Source: Gemmatimonadota bacterium (lineage in GTDB: Bacteria; Latescibacterota; UBA2968; UBA8231). Taken from it: a stretch of 64,000 nucleotides of DNA. The stretch covers positions 1 to 64,000 of the forward strand of contig JAPPEF010000366.1 of NCBI GenBank assembly GCA_028875335.1, read 5' to 3'. Shown here piece after piece: positions 39,117 through 48,918 of the stretch (the first letter of the stretch is position 1; each line of letters starts with the position of its first letter). Under the pieces are notes generated by a model that saw only the letters and a program-made list of their open reading frames with translations, ran no database searches and was not told where the DNA came from. A program made the position numbers and the translations under genes.

Positions 39117-41795
39117 CTACCGCTCGACTCCCGAGTAAATCGTGATAAAGCTCCGCGTCGTCAATTCGCTCTGCCGACCCTCGAAGCTGGTCCGCGTCAG
39201 CTCAAAGCCCAAGGTCGTAGTCAAGCGGTAGCCTAGGTAGTCCGAGAAATTGATCAGTTGCGTCGTGGTGGTCAGCCCGCGGAAGCTATCTTCTGCACCG
39301 GGTGGCGTGGGATTTTGCAACTGCGAGAAGATTTCGTATTCCACGCCAACCGCGACAGTGCTTCGGCGCATCAGCGGGAAGCGGAATATCAGCATCAGCA
39401 GTTCGTCGAGTTCTAGGCGCGCTGGCGTCCCCGCAAGCACTGGCCGGCGGCGCGAGAATTCGCTCTTCCAACGCGGCATCAACGTCCACCTCCCTGAGCT
39501 CCAGCGGTACTCCGCCTTGTTGATCACTCCCAAAAACGAGGCTTGCTGGCGCAACCCCCTCAACTCCAAGTCGATCCGACCATCTAGTTGGCGGTGGAAC
39601 TGCCACTTGGCCTTGTGCTCCAGACGCAACCCCGCAAAGGGCCGTTGCTCCCAGCCGAACCACGACGTGCCCAAGACGGTATTGCGCGCTGCGAGGGGAT
39701 CCTCCACTCCGTATAGCGCCCCTCGCGTATTGGGCCGCTGCCTCCACTGGAGGACGGGATCGGCGATATTGTCCCGCACTTTGCGCAGGTCTTGGAAGAG
39801 CCGCACCCGACCCCAGCGGTTGAAGTCGCAGTCGAGCGTCAACACCCCGTAGAGGGCTTGGTTGCGCTCCGCGGCCGCCAGTCGGCGCATATCCATCCTC
39901 CCCAGCATCAGCCGCACGCCCGGCAACAGATGGGCTCCGCCGAAGGCGTTGTAGCCCTCCCGATCGCGGCGATAGGGCAGGTCGGCCTCCTCGTCGTTTT
40001 CAAAGCGATCAATGGTGCCGTTGTGGTTCATGTCCAGCCCGTAGAGGAATTCGGGCCGGTCTGAATAGTAGCGCAGGAAGGGCTCCTCGTAGTCGGGGAT
40101 CAGGTTCGGGCTGTCCTCGTTGTCGTTTTGATTGAAATCGGAAATAAAGTCGTTGTTCTCGTCCCATCCGGGAAAGATATAGCGATCTCCCGGTGCCCAG
40201 TCCTTGCGCTGCCAGTCGGGACGGCGATCCTGATCGTCGTTGTCATCGACGAACTCGTAGAGCTCAAAGTGGTTGCCGTAGTCGATTCCGCCCTCTTTGC
40301 TGGCGGTCATCATCGAGGTCTGGTAGGTCGGGTCAATGCTGAACGCCTCGAACAAAAAGAAGTACGGGTAGGGCGTGCTGGAGAGGTTGGCGAACCAGGC
40401 TAGGGCCTCATCGCCAGCGGTGTGGTGCCGTTTGCGGTTGGGGTTGGGGAATTGCCGGTAGCGGTTGTTGATGTCGATCTCCGCGTATCCGGCGAACCCG
40501 GCTAGGTCGGTCAACTCGAAGGTGAACCCGGCGATCTGGTTAGCCGTCGGCAGCCCGTAGTCGAAGGCCAACACGCGCTGGTTGGAGCCGTCTTGGACGT
40601 TGCCCCGGGCCTGAGCCACTGGCAGGAAGACAGTCGCGTCGTCGGCGTTGACTTGGTTGTCGGAGGCGACTTCAATCAGGTAGTCGTTGGCCACTACCAG
40701 TTCCACTGCGATGCGAGTGATTTCGGTCGGATCAACGCCGACATAGCCGGCGTCGGCTAGGTCGTAGCGCAGCAAGATCTCCTCCAACCCGTCCGCGGCT
40801 AAAAAACCCTGGCGCTGGAGGCCGCCCTCGATGAGTGGCCGGAAGCCGATCTCGCTGGCGCGCGTCGCGTTCCCCTCTAGGTCGTACACTAGCAGGTCGC
40901 TGGCGAAGAGCGCTCCCCCTCCTTTGCCGTCCTCGGGGGAATCGTCGCGGATGCGGATCTCGATTGTCGTCACGGGCGTGAAATTCAGCGCTTCGGTTAG
41001 CTGTCCTTTGAAGATATCGCCGTTGACTGCCTGCCGCTGGGTCTGCGAGTGATGCGCGTTGACCAGTGTGCCCCCGACCTTGACGAAGTCTCCTACTTGG
41101 ACCTCGAGCCGGCCGCCAAACAAGTTGGTATTGTTGGTGCGCTGATCGGCCTGCGTCCCCCGGGCGGTGAAAATCACGTTGGGTGCCGAAATCCGCGACA
41201 TCAACAGCGTGGCTTGGTACTTGTCGGCGGCGTAGTCGATCTGCATGCCGTTGAAGACCGCCTTGGAGAACGTCATGGGCGTCAGGGTGGTGCGGATGTA
41301 GTCGCCGACGGTGATGGCGTAGTGGTGTTCCCCCTTGTGGTCGGAGGCGATCACTAGGTTGCTGAACCAATTGCGGAAGTTATAGGTCTTATTCACCGAG
41401 CTGCCGAAGGGCTGGGGATTTTCCTGCCGCCAGTCGTAGATCAACCACCCCCGGGTCAGGAGATTTCCATAGACGTCGTAAAAATAATAGCCCTCTAGCG
41501 CGGTGAAGACGTAGCGCTGGTAATTTTCGCGTGCGTAGTTGGAGTATTCCCACTGATTCCAACGGTATTCGGCGTAGAGCTCCTGCGGCACGTACCACTT
41601 GCGAACGGCGGGATCGAGCGCGTCGAAAAGCACACCGGGGCCTCGGGGCTCGTAGGTAACCCGGCCGCCGCGCTGGATGGTGCCCAAGCGGGCGCCATAG
41701 TCTTGGGCTTGGGCGGCGTTGACCAAAAGCACGACAAGTAGGCTATATTTTATCAATTGTGCCAGTTCTCTCGTTTTTAATGGTAGAACGAGCAT
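39117..41795 (-). CDS. Large exported beta-barrel-like protein, cluster copy B1
   Basis: An 892-residue protein with a signal peptide (hydrophobic 15-28, cleaved near AQA-QDY). I do not recognise a named family. The N-terminal third includes TALEGYYFYDVYGNLLTRGW and NWFSNLVIASDHKGEHHYAI, then beta-rich strands; the middle has a conserved Asp-rich block (YEFVDDNDDQDRRPDW, WDENNDFISDFNQNDNE, PDYEEPFLRYYSDRPEFLYG, LDMNHNGTIDRFEND); the last 200 residues alternate as in outer-membrane strands. The protein at 43705 is a paralogue along the full length. Possibly an outer-membrane biogenesis or export component for the neighbouring CHU_C-type proteins. It overlaps the upstream gene by one base (TAATG). 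Confidence 0.75.
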   Translation of the reverse strand: MLVLPLKTRELAQLIKYSLLVVLLVNAAQAQDYGARLGTIQRGGRVTYEPRGPGVLFDALDPAVRKWYVPQELYAEYRWNQWEYSNYARENYQRYVFTALEGYYFYDVYGNLLTRGWLIYDWRQENPQPFGSSVNKTYNFRNWFSNLVIASDHKGEHHYAITVGDYIRTTLTPMTFSKAVFNGMQIDYAADKYQATLLMSRISAPNVIFTARGTQADQRTNNTNLFGGRLEVQVGDFVKVGGTLVNAHHSQTQRQAVNGDIFKGQLTEALNFTPVTTIEIRIRDDSPEDGKGGGALFASDLLVYDLEGNATRASEIGFRPLIEGGLQRQGFLAADGLEEILLRYDLADAGYVGVDPTEITRIAVELVVANDYLIEVASDNQVNADDATVFLPVAQARGNVQDGSNQRVLAFDYGLPTANQIAGFTFELTDLAGFAGYAEIDINNRYRQFPNPNRKRHHTAGDEALAWFANLSSTPYPYFFLFEAFSIDPTYQTSMMTASKEGGIDYGNHFELYEFVDDNDDQDRRPDWQRKDWAPGDRYIFPGWDENNDFISDFNQNDNEDSPNLIPDYEEPFLRYYSDRPEFLYGLDMNHNGTIDRFENDEEADLPYRRDREGYNAFGGAHLLPGVRLMLGRMDMRRLAAAERNQALYGVLTLDCDFNRWGRVRLFQDLRKVRDNIADPVLQWRQRPNTRGALYGVEDPLAARNTVLGTSWFGWEQRPFAGLRLEHKAKWQFHRQLDGRIDLELRGLRQQASFLGVINKAEYRWSSGRWTLMPRWKSEFSRRRPVLAGTPARLELDELLMLIFRFPLMRRSTVAVGVEYEIFSQLQNPTPPGAEDSFRGLTTTTQLINFSDYLGYRLTTTLGFELTRTSFEGRQSELTTRSFITIYSGVER

Positions 41796-43708
41796 TAGTA
41801 CGCCACCCCCATCGTCCCCAGATGCCGCTCCTCAAACGCGTCTGCCTGCACCCGCAATACCCACACATAGGTCCCCGGCGCTAGCAACTTCCCATCTGCG
41901 TTCCTGCCGTCCCAACGGTAGCGCGCTGGCCCGATCCCCCGCTCCTCGGCAAACACCCTGTGCAGCCGCCGTCCTGCCAAGTCGAACACGTCCAGTGCCA
42001 CCGGCGCCGACTCGACTAGCTGCAATAGGTTGAAAAACATCTCAAACTGGTCGTTGACCCCATCTCCATTGGGCGTGAACACCCGCGCGACGACCGCGAT
42101 CTCGCCGACTAGCTTGCCGATCTGCGGTTTGGGGATTTCCACGGCCAGCCCCGAAAGTTCGTCTTGGTCCGCTGGCCCGAAATCCACCACCTGTCCCGGC
42201 TCGACGATCTGCGGTACCGTCGGGAATTGGCTGTTGTAGGCGCGGCTGGAGAACGTGGTGCCGAAGCGGAAGATTGGCAGGTCATAGGTGAATTCCAGTA
42301 CGGCCCCGTCTCTGTTTACCAGTGGAAAACTCAGCCGGAAGCCCTCCTGGTGCGCGTATTCTACTGCGAAATCCACCGCCTGCCCGTCCAAGCGCACGTT
42401 GCGGATATTCGCCACCGGCGCGTTGGAGTCCACGGCCAATGCGTCGTAGCCGCGCACCGCCCCGTTAGCCTTCAGCAATACCGCGTAGTGGAAAGTCGCC
42501 GGCTTTTCCGCCTCGGCCAGCCGCGGAAAGACCTCGGCCCGGAGGGTGTCGGCGATTGGCGGGCGCAGGTAGTCGAATTCGAGCCGGTCGATGAGGCGCG
42601 TATCAAAGAGCCGGCCTTCGAAGGCAAACTGCAACTGGATAAAGCGCCGCGGCCCCGGTGCTGTTACTAGGCCGCCGTTCAACACGCGCTGCCACGGGCT
42701 CCAGTTTTCTTCGTCCTCCTGCGGCGGCAGGCGCTCGCGGCGGTCAAGCGACCAGTATTCGGCGGCGCTCACCTCCACGACGGTCGAGGGCGGTGAGAAC
42801 GGATCTTCAGCCCCGACTCGCTGCCGATAGATGATCGGCGTATCGTCTAGCCCGGTGCGCACCCGCGCCGTCAAGCGGGAAAAGGGCGCTTCGCCAACTA
42901 CCTCTTCTACCCAGCGCACCTCGCCGACGGTGGCGGAAGCCCCTAGGTCGAGCAGGTCCGTCTGGTAGGTCGCCCGGTTCAGGTAGCCCGTGCCATAGAC
43001 CTCAATCTCGTCGATCTCAAAGGGCACCTCCGATAGCGAACGCAACTTTATCAGCCGCACGTACTGGGGATTGACCGCGACATTGACTACTGGGTCTTCG
43101 TTTTCCAAATCGCGGATCACCAAAATGTCTGGCGCGCCGCTGACGCGGTTGGTCATCCTCGGGTTGACCCACAGTTCGTACGCGCGCAGGAAATCGTCTT
43201 GGTAGGGTTGGCGCGGCGTGGCTGCCACGGTGTTGCGCGGATAGAAGCGCACCCGTTGCACGCCAACCTGTTGGGCAAAGTCGAGGATGATGTAGATGCC
43301 GTAGGCCGGAACCTCTGGGTTGAAGGGGGTGGGTTTGCGCTCGAAGGCGATGGCGTGGTCGCCGTTGACGATGCCGCGGAGTTGGGCCTTCCGCAAATCG
43401 GTGTACTTGGTACTTGCATTGGGTGCCCTAACCGAGCCTTGGCCTTCGAGCACTAGGGAGGCGATGTTCTCCTCGCCGTCGAAAAAGCGCGGGCTGACCC
43501 ATCCCGGCCGGTGAACGAACTCGACTGCGCCCACTAGTATGTTGCTCGTATCCACCTGTGACCTAGACCGGGATCCGACCAAAAACTCGGGGTCGATGCC
43601 GTCGCCGCCGCCTGCCCAATCGTGCTCGACACCGCCGAGCGCGAAGGTGCGGACTTGGCCATCGGCGTCCAGCGCCAGCAATAAGAGCGCTGCGAAAGCC
43701 CAGTTCAT
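41795..43708 (-). CDS. Secreted protein with CHU_C/FlgD-like C-terminal domain, A1
   Basis: A 637-residue protein with a short signal peptide (MNWAFAALLLLALDADGQ). The middle has discoidin-like beta-sandwich segments (YGIYIILDFAQQVGVQRVRF, QYVRLIKLRSLSEVPFEIDE, then IEVYGTGYLNRATYQTDLLD). The C-terminal 95 residues are the gliding-motility/T9SS-like domain: VFTPNGDGVNDQFEMFFNLL, VFDLAGRRLHRV, RWDGRNADGKLLAPGTYVWV, and ending GTMGVAY. This domain usually directs export and surface attachment. It overlaps B2 by four bases. Similar architecture to the proteins at 46368 and 48919. Confidence 0.85.
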   Translation of the reverse strand: MNWAFAALLLLALDADGQVRTFALGGVEHDWAGGGDGIDPEFLVGSRSRSQVDTSNILVGAVEFVHRPGWVSPRFFDGEENIASLVLEGQGSVRAPNASTKYTDLRKAQLRGIVNGDHAIAFERKPTPFNPEVPAYGIYIILDFAQQVGVQRVRFYPRNTVAATPRQPYQDDFLRAYELWVNPRMTNRVSGAPDILVIRDLENEDPVVNVAVNPQYVRLIKLRSLSEVPFEIDEIEVYGTGYLNRATYQTDLLDLGASATVGEVRWVEEVVGEAPFSRLTARVRTGLDDTPIIYRQRVGAEDPFSPPSTVVEVSAAEYWSLDRRERLPPQEDEENWSPWQRVLNGGLVTAPGPRRFIQLQFAFEGRLFDTRLIDRLEFDYLRPPIADTLRAEVFPRLAEAEKPATFHYAVLLKANGAVRGYDALAVDSNAPVANIRNVRLDGQAVDFAVEYAHQEGFRLSFPLVNRDGAVLEFTYDLPIFRFGTTFSSRAYNSQFPTVPQIVEPGQVVDFGPADQDELSGLAVEIPKPQIGKLVGEIAVVARVFTPNGDGVNDQFEMFFNLLQLVESAPVALDVFDLAGRRLHRVFAEERGIGPARYRWDGRNADGKLLAPGTYVWVLRVQADAFEERHLGTMGVAY

Positions 43709-46371
43709 AGCTTCAACCCCGCGTTGATAGTTATAAAGAGCATGCTGGAGCGCTGATCTTCGCTGTGGTCAAAATCGCGCCACAGCCACTGCGCTCCCAC
43801 TCGGGTCACCAATTGGTAGCCGGCATAGCCCACTCTGTTCGTCAACTGTATCACCAGCGTCCGGCCCGTAAAGTCCTCTGCCACCTCTGGAAGCCTACCC
43901 TCCAGCATCCAGAACCGGCTCCACTCCAGCCCACACTGTAGCTGGGTGTCGAAGATCTGGCGGCCGTGCCGAGCGTAGTAGCTGATCGAGACCTGCTCGG
44001 CTAGAATTGGCTGTACCCACAGCAGGGACAAGGTCTGCTCTAGGCTCTCTGCCACGGGTGCCCGGCTGTGGAAGGGCCGGACGCGGCGGTACTCGCTCTT
44101 CCAGCGCGGCTCCACCCGGCCCAGTCCCAACGGCACCGTCCATTCGGCTTTGTTGATCGCGCCGAGAAAACCCGACCTAGCGCGCCCTTCGCGGCTGTGG
44201 AGCGCCGCACTATCCCCGCGCTGCCACCAGCCCTCCCACTTGAAGCGGTGCATGTGGCGCAGACCCCAGCCAAAAGCCTGCTCCCAGTCGGCGTATAATG
44301 TGTTGCGCCAAGCGTTGTTCCCCGGCAGCCGATCCACAACAGGCTGCATCCGCCCCACTGCGCCCACTGGCTGCATCCATTGCTCCAAGTCGTCCGGGAT
44401 GTCGTCCCTGATGCGGGCTACAAAATCGAAAAACCGCAATTGCCCACTCCTAAGGCTCCAGCGCACCGCGGCCAGCGCGTACACCGCATGAGTCCGACCA
44501 TCCCCGGAAATCAGCCGCATCCGCTGGTGTCCCAGCGCCAGACTCGCATCCGGCCCCAGATGCCCGCGTGCGTACATATTGAAACCGCGATGGTCGCGCT
44601 TGTAGGGATAGTCCGGCAGGAGGTCGTTCTCGAAACGGTCAATCACGCCGTTGTGGTTGAGGTCGAGGCCGAAGAGGTACTCTGGTCGGTCCGAGCGAAA
44701 CCGCAGGAAAGGTTCCTCGTAATCGGGGATGAGATTGCGGTTCTGGTTGTGGTCGTAGATGAAATCGCCGTTCTCGTCGTAGCCGGGAAAGGCCCGCCGC
44801 CTAGAACTCTGGAAGGGCCGTTCCCATTCCGGGGTGCCGTCGTGGTCGTCGTCGTCATCGACGAACTCGTAGAGGTCGGGAACTGGCGCTTGATAACGGA
44901 TATCGCCGTTGCTCTGCACGAGCCAGTAATTGGTCGAATAGTCATCGGACAGCGAGAACAACTCCCCGGCCATATCATAGGGATAGCGTTGGTAGGCCAG
45001 CTCGGCGTACGCGGCGTGGGCGTTTTTAACGAAGTGATGTAGGTGCTTGACATCCCGGCTGGGGTACATGCCGTGCTGTCGGTTGACCACGGCCTCGCCG
45101 TGGAATGAGAGCCCGTGCCACTCGACCAAGTCCCAATTGATCCCAAGCAGTTCGTTGGCGGTGGGCAAACCGTAGTCTAGGCGCAGCACTCGGCTGTTGC
45201 TGTTGTCTTGGACGTTGCCCGGCGATCGCGCGAAAGGGAAAAACACGATCTGCGGGTCGCGCCGATCCCCGTCGGTCTGCAAGTTCGAGGCCATCTCGAC
45301 CCGGTAGTCGTCGGCGACCACCAGTTCGACTGCTGCCCGGCGCAAGGTAGCCGAGCGCAACCCTTCGTGGTCGAGGGCGGCGAAATCGTATTCGAGCAGG
45401 ACCGTCTCCGAACCGTCGGCTACCAGCGCCCCCGCCCGCGTTCGCCCGCCCTCAATGCGCGGCAAAAAGCCGATTTCCCGCCCGCGCACCTTGTGCCCGC
45501 TGGTATCGACCAGCACGATGTCGTACCTGAACAGCGACGTGCCACTCACCCCGTCGGCTGGCGAATCATCCCTGAGCCGCACCCACAGTTTGTTCAGTGG
45601 CTGGTTCTGGCCGGTAGTCAGCGTCCCGTACAGAGGGTTGCCGTACGTAATCCGCACTTGGCTTTGCGCGTTGTGGGCGTTGATATACGTAACGCCGACG
45701 AGTGCCGCGTCGCTGGCTTTGAACTTGGCGTGGCCTCCCAACAGGTGCGTGATATTGGTGCGGTCAGCCCTGTTCGGCTGGCTTGGCCGCGACAGGAGCA
45801 GGCTCCCCACGAGGCGCTCGTTGGCCCAGTCGAGGCGCAGTCCATTGAACTCGGTCTTATTGAAGGTCAAGGGCGTGAAGACGGTGAAGATCTCGTCGCC
45901 GATCATCAACCGCGCGCTGGTTCCCCTGCTCTCGTCCGAGGCGATCACCAGATTCTGGAAAAATCCTGAGTAAGGGAATCCTTGGCTGATCAAGCTGCCA
46001 TTGCGTTTGGCTTGCTCTTGTTCCCAGGTATAGACCATCCAGCCGCGTCCTATGCGGTGGCCGAAGGTGTCGTACCACGGCTCGCCCTCTAGGCCACTGT
46101 CCACGAGAGTTCGGTAGCGTTCTCGCGAGTACGAGGTGTCGTAGTCGTACCAGGGCCGCATATAGCTTTCGGCCAGATGCCGGGGCGCGTACCAGCGGTG
46201 CATTCGCGGCGTGATGTATTCTATCTCAAAGTGCGGCACTTCCCACGCGGTCACCGGCGGGCCCTGCAGCCCCCACCGGCTCGCGTCCGCACTTTGCGCC
46301 TCGACCGCTAGCGCGCGCAACGCGCAGCAGGCCAAGACGCACGCCAACCAAGCTCTGCTCCGTTCGGTCAA
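43705..46371 (-). CDS. Large exported beta-barrel-like protein, cluster copy B2
   Basis: A paralogue of the 39117 protein. TTG 46371 is the likely start, because it overlaps the stop of the upstream gene as TTGA and begins directly with a signal peptide (LTERSRAWLACVLACCALRA, cleaved near VEA-QSA); that gives 888 residues. A longer frame to 46440 lies inside the upstream gene. Shared blocks are NLVIASDESRGTSARLMIGD, FTPLTFNKTEFNGLRLDWAN, the Asp-rich YEFVDDDDDHDGTPEWERPF, GYDENGDFIYDHNQNRNLIP, FGLDLNHNGVIDRFENDLLP and terminal barrel-like strands. Family unknown; see B1. Confidence 0.75.
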   Translation of the reverse strand: MTERSRAWLACVLACCALRALAVEAQSADASRWGLQGPPVTAWEVPHFEIEYITPRMHRWYAPRHLAESYMRPWYDYDTSYSRERYRTLVDSGLEGEPWYDTFGHRIGRGWMVYTWEQEQAKRNGSLISQGFPYSGFFQNLVIASDESRGTSARLMIGDEIFTVFTPLTFNKTEFNGLRLDWANERLVGSLLLSRPSQPNRADRTNITHLLGGHAKFKASDAALVGVTYINAHNAQSQVRITYGNPLYGTLTTGQNQPLNKLWVRLRDDSPADGVSGTSLFRYDIVLVDTSGHKVRGREIGFLPRIEGGRTRAGALVADGSETVLLEYDFAALDHEGLRSATLRRAAVELVVADDYRVEMASNLQTDGDRRDPQIVFFPFARSPGNVQDNSNSRVLRLDYGLPTANELLGINWDLVEWHGLSFHGEAVVNRQHGMYPSRDVKHLHHFVKNAHAAYAELAYQRYPYDMAGELFSLSDDYSTNYWLVQSNGDIRYQAPVPDLYEFVDDDDDHDGTPEWERPFQSSRRRAFPGYDENGDFIYDHNQNRNLIPDYEEPFLRFRSDRPEYLFGLDLNHNGVIDRFENDLLPDYPYKRDHRGFNMYARGHLGPDASLALGHQRMRLISGDGRTHAVYALAAVRWSLRSGQLRFFDFVARIRDDIPDDLEQWMQPVGAVGRMQPVVDRLPGNNAWRNTLYADWEQAFGWGLRHMHRFKWEGWWQRGDSAALHSREGRARSGFLGAINKAEWTVPLGLGRVEPRWKSEYRRVRPFHSRAPVAESLEQTLSLLWVQPILAEQVSISYYARHGRQIFDTQLQCGLEWSRFWMLEGRLPEVAEDFTGRTLVIQLTNRVGYAGYQLVTRVGAQWLWRDFDHSEDQRSSMLFITINAGLKL

Positions 46372-48917
46372 TAGACCACCCCTACTAAGCTCGCGGCTTG
46401 GGTTTTTTCCGCACCCACGTCGGCGGAGAAAGCAACGCACACCAAATAGGTCCCCGGTCGCACCAGTACCCCTGCGTCATCGCGACCATCCCAAACCACG
46501 GAGTGATCGCCGCTGGGGTTTTCCCGACGCAGCGAAAGCTCGCGCACCTTCCGACCGGACAGGTCGTAGATGACGACCTCAATCCGCCTTTCCCGGATGA
46601 GGCGGTAAATGGTAAAGCGGATCTCGGCTTGGTCGTTTATGCCGTCGCCGTTGGGGGTGAAGACCTCGGGCAGCGAACGCACTCGGTCCAACAGCGGAAA
46701 GTTTTCCACATCGGCCACCACCACTAGCGACTGACTCGCAGCCAGCGACCCAGCGTCGCCCTCGCTTATCGCCTGGACGATCCCGGGTCGGGTCGCGCGT
46801 TTCAATTCGGCACCAAAGACAGTGCCGCTCAAAAATACCCGCGTGCGGAAACGCGCCTCGTACAACGACCGGCCACCAGTGACCGGCGCGGGAAAAGCCA
46901 ATTCCACCGATCCGTCCTCCAGCCGCTCTAGATGCAGCGGTCCCGGCCATAGCTCTCGTCCCGTGCCAGCGCGCAACTGCGCTTCGCTACCCTCTCGGAA
47001 CGAGATCAGCTCAATCGGGACCGAAGACGACGAGTGCAGCCGGATCCGGTCAAAGCCGGAGTTTCCAGGACCAAAAACTGAGCGGATATACATGGAGAAT
47101 AGCTGATCCTCCCCCGGTGCTACCCCATCTATCGGCCATACTTCGGCGAAGGTCTGGTCCACCAACGGCGGCGCTAACTTGAGCCGCAAGCTCCGCATCT
47201 GTGCCGTACGTAGCGGTTCTTGGGTCAAAAGCCGTATCTGCACTTGGGCGAAGCGCCGGGGGCTTGGCGACTTGAATGGCTCCCCCGACGTTAGATAAAC
47301 CGCGCTCCAGTTGCTCCAGCCCGGCCCCGGAATTTCCCGGACTAGCACCTCGCCGCGGTTTTTCTCATAGCGGATGGCCTCCCACTCCTCCTGGCTGATT
47401 TCTTGCCCCACCACGTCGAAGTAACGCCGCTCCTCGATCACTTCGTCACCGCTGCGGGTGCGGATCTCTAGCTGGGTGCCCGGGGGCTGGTCTCCATCCC
47501 ATTCCACTGTGGAGAAAATCCGCGAGCGGCCTAGGCTGATAACGGGCGATTCGAGCTCGACCTTGGACACGTAGCCTTCGCCATAAGCCTGGATCTCGCT
47601 CAAGTTGCCCGTCTCGGTATGCTCGCCTACTATCACTAGCTCCAGACGCTTCAGTTCCAAATGGCGCACCTCCCGCAAGGAGAATTGTTCCTCTAGCTGT
47701 AGAAAGGACTCCCGATTCTGCTGCTGCTCCAAAGCTTCCCACACCAGCGAGCCATCGGGGTCTAAACTGCCATCCGAAATCCGGAGCTGATAGGCGCTTA
47801 AAGGCCCCTCGGCGCTGACTAGGCGCACCCGGTCCAGCCAGAACCGGGCTCCTAGGTCAACTATGAGTTGGTTGCGGTCGCGCACCGAGTCGTAAATCTT
47901 CAACGGGTAGAAGGAACGGAAGAGGCCATCGGTCGCCAGCTCGAGCAGGATATTTTCGAAGATGCTCACGTTGCGGTTGCGGAGCCGCTGGGTCACAGTG
48001 ACGACATTGTCCCCTAGGGTATAGACCTCAAGCTCGGCCAAGCGCGGCCGCTCGCGGCGAAAATAGCGCACTAGGCCCCGTTCCTCCTCGGGCAAATCCC
48101 GATGCGTCTGCTCGTCGATTAGGATTTGGCGGCCGATGACCGTCTGGCGGAAGTACTCGACCGTCCCTTGGTCTGCGGGCGACAGCGCCTCGTAGGTAGC
48201 CCGATCTACTTCCGCGCTCCGCGTACTGTCCGAAGCCAATGCCTGAAAGCGCACGACCTGCGCCACTTCTCCCTCGACTCCGGCAGGCAAGGGGCGCTGG
48301 GGACGGACCTCGAAGCTGAACTCCCGCTCTGTCTTGTTGGGGTACGTCACCTGCCCAACGCGGAAGAACTTCAACGGCCGCTCTGGATGTCCCCGCCCGT
48401 CCGAGAGCAGCACCCTAAACTTGAGGAAGGGATCGCCCGTCTGGGCAAAGCGCACGACCACCCTTTTGGCGATTACCGATCGCCCTAGTTCCACATCTAC
48501 AAACCAGTCTTTTAGTGGGTCGGCCGGATCGGGCTCCCAGTAGGTGCCTTGGTTCCCGTCCATTATGAAGGGTGCCTGCGCGGCGCTGCTGCCCGCCCTG
48601 CGGATCCCCCCCACCAACGTGTCGCCACCGGCCTCTGGGGTCTCGAACTCCATCGCGTTGAGTGCGGCATTGATGTCGCGGCGCAGAAAGCGGGGCAATA
48701 CCGCGCCTTCCGCCGTAATTACGTGCGTCCCCACAGGTGCCTCCCATTCGGCCCAGTGCACCGCTTGGTCGATGACAACTTGGTCTCGCGTTAGCCGGTA
48801 GCTGGTCTGGGCGGTGAGGGTGAGTGGATGGGTCAACAATAGACAGAGTACCGCCGGCCAAAATACCCTTGGGTTCATGCCGTCAGTCCAGTTGGGAAAC
48901 AGTCTGGTTTTATTCAT
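46368..48917 (-). CDS. Secreted protein with CHU_C/FlgD-like C-terminal domain, A2
   Basis: An 849-residue exported protein; a hydrophobic segment at 18-34 (VFWPAVLCLLLTHPLTLTA) before AQTSYRL is the signal. A discoidin-like region is visible around residues 125-180 (DGNQGTYWEPDPADPLKDWF then VDVELGRSVIAKRVVVRFAQ) and a second one around 330-390. The C-terminus has EVFTPNGDGINDQAEIRFTI, VVIYDLSGRKVREL, VVWDGRDDAGVLVRPGTYLV and ends SLVGVVY. It is the longest of the three related proteins. Upstream gene A3 ends two bases before its start region. Confidence 0.85.
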   Translation of the reverse strand: MNKTRLFPNWTDGMNPRVFWPAVLCLLLTHPLTLTAQTSYRLTRDQVVIDQAVHWAEWEAPVGTHVITAEGAVLPRFLRRDINAALNAMEFETPEAGGDTLVGGIRRAGSSAAQAPFIMDGNQGTYWEPDPADPLKDWFVDVELGRSVIAKRVVVRFAQTGDPFLKFRVLLSDGRGHPERPLKFFRVGQVTYPNKTEREFSFEVRPQRPLPAGVEGEVAQVVRFQALASDSTRSAEVDRATYEALSPADQGTVEYFRQTVIGRQILIDEQTHRDLPEEERGLVRYFRRERPRLAELEVYTLGDNVVTVTQRLRNRNVSIFENILLELATDGLFRSFYPLKIYDSVRDRNQLIVDLGARFWLDRVRLVSAEGPLSAYQLRISDGSLDPDGSLVWEALEQQQNRESFLQLEEQFSLREVRHLELKRLELVIVGEHTETGNLSEIQAYGEGYVSKVELESPVISLGRSRIFSTVEWDGDQPPGTQLEIRTRSGDEVIEERRYFDVVGQEISQEEWEAIRYEKNRGEVLVREIPGPGWSNWSAVYLTSGEPFKSPSPRRFAQVQIRLLTQEPLRTAQMRSLRLKLAPPLVDQTFAEVWPIDGVAPGEDQLFSMYIRSVFGPGNSGFDRIRLHSSSSVPIELISFREGSEAQLRAGTGRELWPGPLHLERLEDGSVELAFPAPVTGGRSLYEARFRTRVFLSGTVFGAELKRATRPGIVQAISEGDAGSLAASQSLVVVADVENFPLLDRVRSLPEVFTPNGDGINDQAEIRFTIYRLIRERRIEVVIYDLSGRKVRELSLRRENPSGDHSVVWDGRDDAGVLVRPGTYLVCVAFSADVGAEKTQAASLVGVVY

Positions 48918-48918
48918 C

